Source: Heterobilharzia americana
Taxonomy: Eukaryota > Platyhelminthes > Trematoda > Strigeidida > Schistosomatidae
Assembly: GCA_944470555.2 (NCBI GenBank)
Contig: OX104127.1
Coordinates: 53,719,640-53,783,639, forward strand
Length of the DNA stretch: 64,000 nucleotides
Direction of reading: 5' to 3'
Positions within the stretch are counted from its first letter, which is position 1, and every line of letters begins with the position of its first letter. A program made the position numbers and the translations under genes. The notes below the pieces were generated by a model that saw nothing but the letters and a program-made list of their open reading frames with translations, had not been told where the DNA came from and searched no databases. Below, piece after piece: positions 34,501 to 49,600 of the stretch.

Positions 34501-37500
34501 AAGGACTAGTTCAGTTCTGACTAAGTTGAGATGATGAAGGGATTTCTCAAAGGAGTTAAACAATAAAAGAAAGAATTTTGAAACGACTAAAAGTCAGTCT
34601 AAAAAAGGATTATTAATTATTCGGTGACATTTCTTATTAATTAGTTCAGAAAAGAAGAATAAAAATGAACTAGTATGACTAGGACTTTAGTTGATAAAAT
34701 TTATACATTCTGAAATTATTGACTCAAGTATAAGGTAAAAAAGGGAAGCTGAAAACAAAATTATGTAGAATATACATTAAATAAATGTGTCTTTGAAAAA
34801 TTTAGCGAAAAGTACACTCTCAAGTGAACGTAGAGAAGACAGAGGTGATGAAGATAGCCAACCAACACCAACAACAACAACAACAAGCTCCAATCACCAC
34901 CAGTAGGAGAACCTTAAAGGAAGTTGTCTCTTTCAACTACACCTAATTAGGCAAGGTAGCATCGTTTCAATTACAGGGTGCACAGGCACAGACGAGGAAG
35001 TCGAAGCCAGTCAGGATCGAAAAGACAACAAGACAGGCTTTCCTACATTAACCTGAAACCAGTGTGTAGATCTTGTGCTCTGAACTCAGCATAAGGCGTG
35101 AATAACATCCAGATTTTCAACACTGAGTCAGTGAAAGAAGTTAGTGCTTCAATGTGATGGTTGAGAGACTTGGCGTGTTATGGAAAGCACTTCCAACAAA
35201 CTACAGACATTCATCAACAACTGCTGCTTACGCTGGCTCGTTACTGAAGCTGAGATGGCTGGAAAGAATAATATGAATAAGCAAGGAGGAACTCTGGCTT
35301 ACTGGCTGGCTGGCTGGCAGGTAGCGAACCGATGAAGCAAGAAGCTATCGCTGAACAAATATGCACTGGAATGAAGTAGAGATGGATTGGATTGGAATGG
35401 AATAGAATGGGCATGCACTGAGAAGATCGAATGGGGACATCACGCACCGGGTTAGGCACTCGAGTGGAACCCAGATGGGAAACGACGAGTTGGTGGTTTT
35501 AGGTGAGGGTGACATGGAGGAGATGATGTGAGGAAGAAGTGAGAGGTTGTGGTCAGTGGTGGAGCTGGGTTGAAAAGATTGCAGATAAGAGATTGTAGTG
35601 GAGACGTGCTAGTGAAGGTGTATGTTCCACTAGGAACCCAAGGGACAAATAATGATAAAAATAATATGCACTCTCAAACGATAACAAAGAAAATTGTAAC
35701 GTTCACCCTAACGATACATGATAAATAGCATTTGCTACTATGTTAATGACGAATAATGGGTAGCAGTAGAATCCAAGGCGCGTGTTTCGTTCTTTTTTGG
35801 GATTCATCAGTCGAATATATCTGCCTTCCATTGAGTTATGCTGTTACTGCTAAGACGAGCTCAGGACCAATCGCTTCAAACTTCAAGGCATTATCCACTA
35901 GCCCAAAGAGTCACGGTAGCTATTTTTTGTACTACGGGTTTAGTTATTATGTTACTGACTCTATTATTTTGTCGTTGAGTGGACTGAATTTATCTATTTC
36001 CATTGGGATATAGGTTCCTGCTTGGGCGCCTCGATATTGCCTGTGTTTAAAATATATGTATTAACGATGGATAGTGACTAGCTTCTATAGTTGATAAGAT
36101 GGCTACTTGCAATTCACTTACCTTAGTATTTGTGTTCGTGAATAAAAACTAATTTAGATACCACTGGGTGATGATCGAAGGTGAAATGAAATTCTTAGCA
36201 GTGGTAGGATTCAAACTAGCTACCTTCGGGTTACCGGTCAGGTGCTGTATCAAGTAAGCTCTTGCACTCAGCTGCTAACCAGAACTGAATTTCACCTCGA
36301 GCATCAAAGTTTTTTTCCACCTGTCATATGCATTGGTGATAGGTAACTATCTGTTCTTCGTAGTCCCACCAGCTGCCCAGTCACGTTTTCGCGTCCCAAT
36401 TCGAACTGAGTTGAATTACACAGTGAAAGCGTCATATTGATTAACAGTATAACTATACGAGATAGCCATAATTTGTCAGTTATGTGAAGGTGTACAAGTT
36501 TTCGTATGATTGTAAATACCTCTTCCTTAGAAATTCCCATGAAGAGGGAATTGGCATCTCAATCTTCTTGTCATTTGTGTTAAGACACTAGACATATACG
36601 CATGTCTTCTCCAGAGTGCTTTATTTTATAATGACATAGCATCTGTGTTCACAAAGAAGCATTCTGATTAAACCGAATTTTTTTTAATGGTGTGGATATT
36701 CGTCAACGAAGATTAATAATCACATTTCGTCGATAACTCAAAAACGAGCTGTTTCATGTCACATATATCCAGGTTACTGCAAATATTTGCATCCGGAAAC
36801 CTTACCAGCGAATCGATTTGAAATGCACGCAGCAACCATGTGTGCATTCGTGTAGTAGGCGATAACGCAACAGGCTAATAGTACTACTATCTGGGTGTCC
36901 AAACCTCGGTTGGTGGGGCGGGAAAGTCAAGTCTCTAAACCAATGAGCCACAGCTCCATGCATCTAGATTTCACCATACCATCATCATACAGCTCATTGT
37001 TAAAATAAACTCTGAAATAGTGAAGAATGTTCGTAGTTCCGGTGAATGGTCTCGGTTGTATTGTGTTATCTGAGTTGGGCTGTTTAATCGTGAACCTCCC
37101 ATCGTCTTTCTAGACGACATCATCGTCACTAACTTCAGTATGAAGTGAGCTATCAGTGATTTAGTAGTTTTCCCTAACCAACTGCTTCCTGATTGGTTGT
37201 TTCCTTTGATTATTGTGTCATTGACTGTACAGATTTTTCTGTTCATTTTCGTATTCCATTACAAAACTTATATTTGATTGAAGGTGTCGAACAACTTTGA
37301 AGTACGATTTATATTATTACAAACAATGAAAATATCATCGACATACCTTCAGTAATATGTCGTTTCCTTGATAGCAGAGTTCAGACATGTTCGTTTGAGA
37401 TCGGCCAAGAATATATCCTGTAGGATAGGTTCTAGTAGTGAACCCATTAGCCACTTCATCAGTCTGCCAGTATAGTTGATTATTAAATTGGAACTGAACA

Positions 37501-40500
37501 CCTTTTGTATAGAGGATTAGTTATTGTTTATCTTCTATTTTCGACAATGGTAGTAGATCAAACTGTTGACAGATTATTTCTATCGTCTCATGCACTCGTA
37601 TGTTCGTAAACAATAAGGAACGATCAAATGATACCACGAATTTATCTGAAATATCTATTTTATCCAGTTCTTCAGAGAATTGGAATGCATCCTTCAAGCT
37701 GTGATTTGCGAATCTTTTTCTGACAGGTTCTAACTTCTTTGCTAACCAACGAGCCAATTTGTAACAGGGTGAATTTATCATAGACAAAATAGGTCTCAAA
37801 GGAGTACCGGACTTATGGATTTTTGGAAGGCCGATAGTCATGAATCCCCTTTGTTTAAGTTCATTATAGGTTGTCCCATCAGTCAATTGCTTCTTCAAAA
37901 GTTCCCTGAGGTGCTTGCTTACTTTGTTTTCAATTGAAACTGTCGCATCCTTTTAGAATATATCAACTTTAAATCTCGATGAATCCCCTAAAATCATCAG
38001 CAATTTATCCAAGTAGTCATTTTTATTAATATGGTATCTTTGAGGTGAATGGGGATTTTTTAATTTTCGAAGTAGTATTCATCATGGACTGACATCAGTT
38101 GGGGAACCATTGAAAAGATTTTCAATACTACTTCTAGATTAAAATCGCCATTCATTTCAAAAATACATTACTGTATAGTGCTTATTAGTGACTTGCTTCC
38201 AGATGGATGTCAGGAAGCTCTAATGAGAAGCCGTGACCTGTGGGGTCAACCAGTCAGAAGTGAAGTGGATGCTAACTGAAGACCTTGGGTGATAGTCACA
38301 CTATGTCGTGAATTGACAGAAGTTGGAAATTGTGAACCACTGGAAACTGACCCAGTGGCTGAATGGTTAACGCGTTCACCATGAAACCTGAAGGTCCTCA
38401 GTTCGGTCCTTAGCCGTTTCTTTATCTTTGTGGAACTAGTTTGATATTCAACAGTTGAGATCACTGAATATTGCTACCATTTTCAACGCTGAATTAGTTA
38501 GACAGCCATAATTGTAATGGATAGAACACTCATGGCTCTATAATGAAACTAACCAAAGTTTAGCTAAGTTAACAGAGTAACTTAAGTGACTACAAATAAA
38601 TCTTTTGAAAATTTGTAAAATTTCCGTTTCTTGCACTTTCATGCAAATTTATGTCATTAAAAAACCACCCCTGTCTTGTCCACGCCTTCCACTGTCTTTT
38701 GATATAAAATTAGACTTATTGGTTTAGGCTTCAAATGAATGAAAGTTGATAAGGAAAAACAAATTTACTACAAATTCCATTTTTTTTTATATTTTCAGCA
38801 TAAAAATCTTACATCAATCATATGATTAAAACCGATATGAAAATCTTTAGTGTGGAGATTAAAGATTTTCATTTGTTAAATAACTACACTGTCAAAATCT
38901 TAGATTTTCTGCCTTCTCTATCGACTTTCGCATAAGGGATAGGATTCCATGTTAGGTTCGGTACAGTATTACTTATTTGATGACATTTCAAGCATAAATT
39001 ATTATTCGATGTCTGATTTTTATAGTCCTGTCACTTGATATTTCTTTTGTTGGTATTAAAATTTTCCATATCTCTGAAATAAGCGTTGGGTGTTGACTCG
39101 ATGAACAAAGATTCAGTAATCAACCTCTCTCTCTCTCCACCTAATTATATTGGGCTACAATACATTGGCTTATTCTCACCCTATTCTATTGTATGGTTGT
39201 ATGTGTTAATGTATGTATTGCAATATCCTAGTATTTTTCTAGATTATTGATCTTATTCGGGTTTATCATTCTATATTTGACTAAATTCATATATCCAAAT
39301 TGGTTAGTTTGACCTCATAGTCGTTGTATGGTATTTAATACATCAAATTATTTTGTACAGTTGGGTTTACTGAACCTTAAGCCGATAAAGCTTATCTGTA
39401 AGTGAGTTTGACTATCACCCTAACTTTAGCTTTGTTGAGAATTCTGTACAACGTTTCTGATGCTTTTTCTTTATGTGGTAAAATAATAGAGGCTTAGAAC
39501 TCTTTTCTACTCGTCCTGAAGGATTATCAACAAGCTTTAATCGTCTTTCTAGACGATATTATCAGCACTAATGAGCTGCCAATATCTCTCTATCAGTGAT
39601 TTAGTAGCTTGCCCTGACCAACTGCTTCTTGATTGGTTGTTTCCTTTGTTTGTTGTCATTGATTGTACAGATTTTCTTGTTGCCTGTCCTTCTGCTTCAC
39701 CTCTCACGTTTTTGTCGTTTATCATCTTTCTCATTGGTTGATAGATTGGGTCTATGTGGTCCAATGTGGTCCAAAGCGTTCGCCCTTTTCGCCTTCGTCT
39801 ATATGAACATCAATTGACTAGTAAATAAATTGATATTAAAGAGTGAAATTTGGGTCAAATGTTGTCAATCAAGTGAAAATTGGTGATATTGATGATGATA
39901 ATAGAAGAGAAGTATACCAAAGTGAAGTGAAATTCACAAATCAACAAAATGAATTGTTAGGGCCAATGTAGAGAAAGTGGTTTCACAAAATGTTTTTCAA
40001 TGCAAAGTTTTGGCTTTTGTTCATGTATAGCTAATGCTTCAGCTATGCATAAATGGTGGAAACGTATACCTTCGGAGTAGTTCAATTTAACTTTGTAAAT
40101 TATTTTAAAGGATGAATCTCGAAGTGCTGAGTAACCCAATTCAATAAGGCGTTTACATATGGATGAAGTTGTTTTTCTTTGCTCACTTTTGGTAGGCCAA
40201 ACCGGGCAATACTATGCAACACGTTTTCGGAGGGTCCGCTCACAACGTCCAATATAGTCAGCTCCACAGGAGCATGTGAACTTGTGGAAGCCTATCCTTA
40301 ACGCGTTGACGAATCAGACGGTGGCTGGAGAATATCAGTCTCAGTCTAGCAGCATAGAAGCTACTATTGATACATCTTAACAAACGATTTTTCAGCACTT
40401 CGGCTGTGGTGTCTCCTTTGAATTCTAGATTCATGGGTAAGATTTTCTTAGGGACTGTAATGGGATGAAGAGTGGTTCGTTTCTTCAGATTCTTGTCATT

Positions 40501-43500
40501 GAGTCAACAGCCAACAAATTTAATAAGAATGACGCAATACTTATACCAGAGATGTAGAAAATTTTACTACCGGTTAATAAAGAGAATATGAGGTGATAGG
40601 AATATAAAAATCAGATTTCGAAAATAGTGTGATTACATTGTTATGATTATGAGCAATGATAATTTATGCTCGAAATGTCATCAAGTAAATAATACTGTGT
40701 GCTGTATGAAATCAACAAATTTAATGTGGAATTACAGTACTCACTATTTACACTTATATGAAGGAATAGAACATTCCAAAACAATTTCTGTTCAAAGCTC
40801 TCTACTCGAACACTTGTGGGCATGTAAGAGCCTATGGCGAGTTATCCAGGGAGCTATACTCATCAAGTGGTGTCCGTCAAGAATGCCCACTATCCCCCTT
40901 CTTATTTAATTTTATCATAGATATTCTTATGGAGGTTTCCCTCTCATCACCTAATTACACAGACGTTGACGCGATCACAGGTGAATTTTCTTTAGATCTA
41001 GAATATGCAGATGACATAGTCCTGTTACGTGAAGACGCTGACAAGATGCAGAGTCTTCTGAACACTTTGAGTGGGAATTTGAGAATGTTTGGGATGCGAT
41101 TTTCACCACTCAAATGCAAATTTTGCTCCAGGAATGGTCTTCAATAGTGCCACGGCTAACAGTAGAGAGTGAGTGAAGTGGTTGAGTGTGTCGACCACTT
41201 CACTTACCTGGGAAGTAGAATCAACCCTGGTGGGTTAGTTGCCGATGAGATTTCTGCACGGATAAAAAAGGCTCGATTGGCTTTTGACAATTTGCGCCAC
41301 CTATGGCGCCACCGTGATATCCGTTTGTCTATTAAGGGTCGCCTGTACTGCACAGCAGTACACCCTGTTTTACTCTATGGCTGTGAAACATGGCCATTCA
41401 AGGTTCAAGACATGAGAAGACTTCAGGTGTTTGACCACCGTTGCCTTCGTAGTATAGACTAGGCCATATTTCGTGGTGTCACCACGTGAGTAATGCAGGA
41501 GTCAAGTGTAGAGTTTTAGGGAGTAGAGGTAAATCGGTTGACGAGGTTATGAACCTTCATCAACTGAGATGGTTGGGACACATACTACGTATGCCTGCCT
41601 AGTCACCGATTGCCTCGTCACACAATGTTGGCTGAGGTGGGTCCAGGCTGGAAAAAGGCCCGAGGTGGCCAGACTAAAACATGGCACCAATGTATGAAGT
41701 TGCTGACTGTTGGTTTGAGCCATGTGAGGTGATACCGACTAGTTGGTTAGGGTCTGCGGGACAAGAGGAAGCAGTGGTTGGAGACCCTAGGTGATATGGC
41801 TCAGAACCGATGTCAGTGGCGCAGATGTATACACACATTATCCTCAACTTAACGACGCTATACCGAATCTCACTATTTTGTCACTCCTCTTTCCTTTCTT
41901 CTCGTACTTTATATTTCTTTTGACTGCATTCACTTATCTTTATCCTTCGCCTCACTACCTTTTTACTTGATGTGCTGATATGAGGTGTGGCAACTCGGAC
42001 CGTTACTCAGTAATGCCTGGTCCTATGTTGATAATGATGATGATGATGATGATGATCTGTTCAAAGGTCACAAATGAAAGTTACGCAATATCATAGGTGA
42101 ATTATCTAAAACGGTTGAATTCTCCGTGATAGCTATAGCAAAAAATGAGGTTGTACATAATTCCTTCGAATGTATAATGAATTTCGAATGCTTCAGTTCT
42201 ACACAGATGTCCTAACTTCACTTCTTTGTAATAGCTTAGTCGCACGCTGTACAAAATTTTGAAGGACTTTTCAAGAGGAGTCAAATGTCCTGAGTTTACT
42301 AAGTGTTGAGATAAAAAGCTGAAGTCGCATTTTCGTTCTCCCATTGTCAGTCATGTTGAGTAGTTTTCTTGAAAGCAAGCACTACATGAGCTGGTGCATG
42401 GTATGGTTAATGTACTCAACTCTACAACAGCAAGTAAATTATGCATACCTAATTGAAGTAACATTCAGTATATGATCACTGCCTTATAATTCTACACATA
42501 ACTAAATATAGCTGTTCTCGTGATGGCATTCTTCCTTAGGCTCTAACTTAGCAATCATCACTGAGAATATCATAGATGTGTCTAACAGGTTTGTGAATTA
42601 TGATGGTGGATTTTTGTTCATCATCCATCAGTTGTAGATATTGCTCGAACTCTTTTACGAAGGAAGCTACAGGATGTGTTCAGGAGAACTAAGCTGTTGA
42701 CGCTTGTTCGAAAGCCTTTTTTTATACAAAACGTGATGCTGTCCATTTATATGAACATATAACAGATGGATTCGTGAACTTCATGAAGTATTATAACCTG
42801 CAAGGATTCATTTATAGTGAATACGACGTTCCCACTTCCTAGCTAAATGAGGAGAAATCGTACATTACTAAACTATACAGATATGTTAGAATAGCCTCAA
42901 TCAAACTTATTAACTGCGCATATACTTCAATGTATTTGAACATTTTAAAAACAAATTTTATTCCTCTCACTAGTCATCAGATTTTATGTCTGAAAAATTT
43001 ACTGACTTGTTTTTTTCTTAAAAACAATGCGCCTACTTATTTTTCTGGTTATGACATTTAGAAACATCTAAAAAAAACGAAAAGAATAGTGTAATTTCTT
43101 CAGTAAAATTTTCAATTTTAACCTTTTTTTCGAAGAATGAAACGAACAACACCCTAAAAGTCTAGACAAACATTGAATTTTTGAAATATCAAGAAAAGTG
43201 AAGATGTCTGTTCATTATCTTAGTTATGGTTAAGCTTAGTTGGTTGGAAGCAATCGGTAGGAAGCCCTGGACCTAGGTTTCGTGCTTTTTGACACTCGTC
43301 AGCAAAGCGTATCTAAGGTCCCCAGGGTTTCCTGCAGATTGCCTCCAACCAAATAACATCTACTAATGTGCACCGCGATGCTGAGCTTCCTAGGTTGGTT
43401 GCCACATTGCAAATATAATCGACAGAATTCGATCTGCACTCAGGACTAGACAATATGAAATTGGTTACACTCCCGTGACCAGTCAGTATATGGTTAAGCT

Positions 43501-46500
43501 TGTTTTGGCTGTTTCTCTAGTTAGAGGATATTTGAAAACATTTAACCTAGAAATTTTTGTATCGATAAATTACACGCATAATATCAACATGGAGAAGGGA
43601 AATATTACTCTCACTGGATGAAAGATGCTGATAAGCAAATGAATCCGTTTGTCGTTTTCTAACGATATTCTCCTTATATTCTTCTGTGAAAGCAAATTTA
43701 GTTTTGCTTATCCTTAGAGTTTTAGGCAATAGAAATTACTATATAACTCTGTTACTTAGCGATTAACGTTCTGCTATTTGAGACAGTTGATCCCGGATTT
43801 AAATGTCATTAGGAATAACACCATTTAGTAGGAGGCAGATGCATCCAATTGACGAGTCTCAAATAGGACGAAACTCACGTGTAACCTCCCACTACTAACC
43901 AATATCTATCATCAATAGTTGTTAACCGTTGATGGTAGTATGCATAGCGTTGGTACTCATCATGGACTGACATCAGTTAGAGAACTATTAGAAACCTGGG
44001 AACACTGAACAGCTGCTTTATCCTAATATGGGACTCCTCAACAGTGCACGCCCAGTGGCTCCATGATAACGTGCTGACCATGGAACCTGAAGGCCTTGTG
44101 TTCAATCTCTGGTGAGGTCATATGTGCGCTATCCAGTTCTCCTAGCTTTCCAATGTTCCTTCAAATGATATTCGTCCATGATTAATACCAACTTGAAATA
44201 TAATCTTTTCTACAACTTGATTATGACTACAAACATAGGATACTTAAAATTCAATGGAACGAACTCATCCTTTTTTAAAACATGATCTGTAAAAAACAAG
44301 CCTCAAATCTTTACCTATGTGACCGATTAATATGGCTCTAAGTTTAGTTTATACCTAGTTGTCAGACATAAACTAAGTATTAGTTGTTCAATTTGTTTAC
44401 ACTAACGTTATGAATCAGCTAAATTCGTGTTTTCAATAATATAAGTGTAAAACTTGGGTACTGTGGTCGAGCGTAATTCCATTTTAGTCTGTTTATTAGA
44501 AATGCCACACAGTGAAACAGTATCATTCACTGGCTAACGTTTTGGACACAATTTATTGTCCATATTCATATCAGTAGGTAACTCCACAACTTCCAGACAG
44601 ACTTTATTTATTCCTAATTTTATCTCCTTCTCTGTGATGACAAGGCTAGTAGAATTTTCCATATATCTGGGACAGGTGCAGCATCATTTCGATTGCATCT
44701 GTTTGGTGTTGATTCGATAAACAAAGATTCACCCAACTAGGTTAGTTTTCAACACCTTCGTCCTATTCCACTCTACTGTGTGATTGTGTGTCATCGCATG
44801 CAGAGCTATAGCCGAGCATCTCTCTACATCTCCTATCTTATTAGGATCTACTAATCTTGATTTAGCTTAGCGTTTTTGTGCTGTGTTATTCTAGTTGACC
44901 CTGCCTGGTCCACTGCTTTAACCTATGTACTTGACCTCGCAATCATTGCAAGGGATCTGGTAAACCAGATTATTTTCCTTAAATGCATCGATAGGATTTT
45001 TTAACCTATGAAGCTTGTTTCTGAGCGAGTTTGTTGGTTTGAATGCCACTTGAATCTCAGCCTTACTGAGAATTCTTCGTAATGCTTCTGAGGTGCCTTC
45101 CTTGTATGATAACACAGCAGAGGCTTTGAATTCTCTCTTAAACCTGTCACCATTATTACCACTAGTAGTGGGATTATTATTAATAACATCTGTATTACTA
45201 CTACTGCCACTGCTAATATTTTTCTTTCGATTTTTTATGAATTTATTTATAAATTTTGGTGGGTAATTATTGAGACGTAAGATATTCTTCATGTGTCTAA
45301 TTTCTTGTCGCAGATTTTCTGATCTACTGGTAAGCTTTTTCGTTCTACCACCTAAGCATTCAACTAAGCATACTTTAATTGAAATGGGGTGGTAGGAGGA
45401 TTCGAAGTCTAGGTAGCGATTAGAATGGGTAGGTTTCCTATAGACACTAGTCTCTAGATTTCCTTCTTGTGTTCGTTTAATCTTGCAATCCAATATTGCT
45501 AGCTCACCTTCTTCACTTTCTAAGTCAAAGGTAAATTGGATTGTATTTACTACTGAATTTATATATGCCAATGTTTATAAAATCTGTACCGTGGAGGTTA
45601 ATTTCTTCAGATACCGTGCATGGTAGCAACATTTCATTCCCCCCCCCGCTCATTATCAATGGTTAATTGTTTTTCGAAGCTTTCTAAATCATATCTACTA
45701 GCCTCTGATAGCTGATTGGTATTAAACTGCATTTCATCCTCTCAGATGTCTAACTAAATTGATCTTTGATGATAACGAAAATAATGTGAATTCGCTCTGA
45801 TGTAGTTGATTTCGACTTTACAACTAATATTAGAAAGAAACTGAAGCTTTTACTTCCACAGATGTATATGTTAAACACAATGGAAAAGAAAAGAAAACCC
45901 ACAATGATTAAATACAGATTAACTAAACACATTTTGGCCTTAGAAATGTTAGTTGTTACGCTTGAAAACATCTAAAACAGCTAAATTCCTTCGTATTCTA
46001 CATTTCGAATTTCACAGTCTTGGCTGTGAAACTTTTAATTCCGACAGTGTAATTCAAAGATGAAGTGTGATCTATTTGCCTAATACATTCCGAGCAATCT
46101 GATAACATATTTGCTTGTCAAGTCAATTTATATTAAACCGAAGAGTCAGTGGACGAATACAACAATCAAGATAATAAGCGAAGAAAAAGGAAGCGTGACA
46201 TATCTGATCCTAATCTTCGTAAGAAAACAAAGTTTACCGAACTAGATGCAATTTCAAGACAAATTGCTTTTGTACACATTAAGATGGTTTAAACGTGTGT
46301 ATGATTATCGTTTCCGCAAATTGGAGTATACGTCCCTGTATGTTTCTATGCAAACTTTGAAAGCTATTTGAACACTAACTTTTTGACCCGTTTCGATAAT
46401 ATGTTTAGGTATAGATGAAGAGGGTTGTCCTCCACTCGCACTTATCAAAGCTTCATACTCCATTTGTTTTTGAAGCCGCTGAGGTAGATGCTCTCCTATC

Positions 46501-46611
46501 ATCAAATACATGGCTCGATTACTCTTCCCTATGCATGTGTGATCACACCCTTATGTAAAGTGGCAAACGTAATACAATATGGCGTAACCATTGATGCTTT
46601 TTGTTTTCTCC

Positions 46612-46655
<44 letters not shown>

Positions 46656-49600
46656 TTAACTGCATAATAGGTTTCCCTCTTGGTTGATGTCAACCTACGT
46701 CTCGAAATTATACTATTCAGCTACCCTCTGTATGGTATGTCTTAGAAACATAGTTTTGGTGCTACCTGACCTATACACTGGCTTATGAACTTCAACGGAT
46801 ATTCCTTCCCTAAAGTGTTTTAGTCAGTAATTTGATGTGTCCATTCATCGTATCTAATGTACAAATACTCTATAGATCCTATTAAACAGGCATTTCAACA
46901 GACCTCAATTCTCTATTGGATAGGATAAAAACTGGGAAAATTCAGATATTGTCCTGTCTGTGCAGGCTTTCTGTAGACTGACCATCTTACTCTTCGACTG
47001 AAAGTACATCTAGGAAGGGTAGATAATTATTATTTATCCGCTTTCTCAAACGTAAGGTTTATATGAATTTGTACCATGTTAAGCCTTGTTAGAAGACAAA
47101 CTATCTCCTCATTGCCTCTCACAAACCACTATGTTGTCATCAGCATATCTCTTGTAAAGAGAAACTTTAGCGGTGAGATCACCAGCCAGATTTTTGATAT
47201 ATGACACATCAGCTAGTAAATGATCCTAAAGGAATCCCCATAGCTACAGTTTCAACTTGTTAGAAGTGTTCACCTTCTAATACAAGTGATAGAGAATGGG
47301 AAGTTACTAGAGAATATGTAGTAGTCACAGAGAATGTTCATAGTCTTGGATAACGACACGTTAATGAATAAAGAATTTAAATCAGAACAGTACATAGTCT
47401 TGTTTTTGACATTCATGTTACTAAGACAGTCATGAAGTTGAAAAGTTTCTTTCAATAAAAACTTACAGAATTCTTTTCCAACTGGATTTGACATTTTCGC
47501 CAACCATTTTACCTGTTTATGTATGGGGGAACGGTACATAGACAATATAGGGTCTAAAGGATTACTAGTTTATGAATCTTATGTAATCCATACAAATTTG
47601 GAAATTGTGATTCGATAGGTTTCAACTTCGAATATCTCCTGATGCGGGATATCAGGTATGAATTTGTTTTCATCACTTTTCATCATTATCCTACCATACA
47701 TAAACAATATTTCTGAAATCACAAGATTACTGAGACTACTTGGAATTGGTGTGGCTCATAAACTAACAAATTCCCTCCATACACTATTATGCAGACCAAA
47801 GGATGAAACAACCAAAGACAAAAGCCGAACATCATTTACAAAACCAACTGCAATAACTGTAGTCAGCACTACACTGGACAAAGTAGTCACCCTTTTCGCC
47901 TTCGTCTACATGAACACCAATTGACTAGTAAACGTCACACACAATATTTCATCACTCATTTCAATCCACATGGATAATAACTATGGACATGAATTCGATT
48001 TCGACAGTGTAGACATCTTGGATGGAGAGAGGAAACACAAAGAATATCAGAGAATTCCTAGAAGCTTGATACTCAGGTCAGTCAGTCAGTCAGCAATCAA
48101 CAAATGTACTGATATCGATTCAATCTATCAAGCAATGAGGAAGATGATAAACGTCAGAAAGGTGAAAGGTGGAGCAGAGGAACAGTCAATGACGCAAAAA
48201 TCAAAGGAAACAACCAATCAGAAAGCAGTTGGTCAGGACAAGCTACTAAATCACTGATAGCTCACTTCATACTGAATTTAGTGCTGATGATGTCGTCTAG
48301 CAAGACGATGAAAGCTCCACGACCTAGGAACTCAACTCAGATAGCACAATACAACCAAGACCATCCACCTGAGCTTCAAATATTATCCACTACCTCTTCA
48401 CAACAATACCTGATCTCTTATCCGGTTTGAGAATGATTGTGCTACGTCTGATCGGTAATTCTTTCATAGATTTGAAGTGGTATGAATTCGAAATGCTTCT
48501 TCGTCTTATTTCAGAACTGTGGAATTAGTGATGTCTCCCAATGGTTATCTCAGTGTATGCCCAATCCACTCCATCTCCACTTTCTTCTAAGTATTTGTTG
48601 GGCGATGGATTCCTGCTTGGCTCGTTGCCAGCCAGCCAGAGTTCCTTGTAGCTTATTCTTTATGGCCATCTGATCTTCAGTATGCAGTGAGCGTAGGCGG
48701 CAGCTGTTGATCATTTATGTCTGTAGTTTGTTGGAAGTGCTTTTCATGACACGCTGTTTCTGAGCCATACAGAAGCACTGACTCGACTGATATTAATATT
48801 GAAAATCTGGATATTGTTCACGCTTTATGCTGAATGCAGTGAAGTGCAGTAGATCTCCACACTGATTTCAGATTAATACAGGAAGGCTTGTCTTGCTGTC
48901 TTTCTAATCTTGGCTTTGACATCGTCATCTGTACCTTTGCCGCCGCCTGTAGTTGAAATGATGCTGCCTAGGTAGGTGTAGATGTAGGTGAAAGCGACTA
49001 CTTCCTTTAGATTTCTACCGTTGTTAGTGATTGGTGCTTGTTGTTGTTATTGCCTGGGTATTATTGAATCGTGTCTTTAAACTGAGTCAGTTAGTTGTAT
49101 ACAGTTGGTCACACATTTTATTCCGGAAAACGGACAGTTCAACTAAGAAGTTATTTCATAAATTATGCATTTTTCATTTTTTGCTTTCTTATAAATCTTT
49201 TGTTTAACCTTCTTATAAATACAATACAAAGATTAAAAAAAAATGTTGTTTCTTTAAATTTATTATAGATACTTTTGTGAAATATGTTTGGATCGTACAC
49301 TTTATGCACGTACTACTAGTAAATTGTCAGATGGAACGGTATTCTGGGGTGAACAATTCGATTTAAAGTTAGTTTGATTCCATATTATCACAGATCTCTT
49401 TGATATACGCTATCTTATTTGGTGATGATATATGGGGACCAGATTGTGTTTGGCTGTTATACTTGAAGTAATGCTTAAATTGTTTCTCTGGAGATAAAAA
49501 CGAATTACTTCAAAGCAGTTATGATATTTCGGTTAATTGTAGATTTATGATGCTGTAATGAAAATAGAAGCTTGTTAGCTGACTGGAGGCAACCTGAAAT

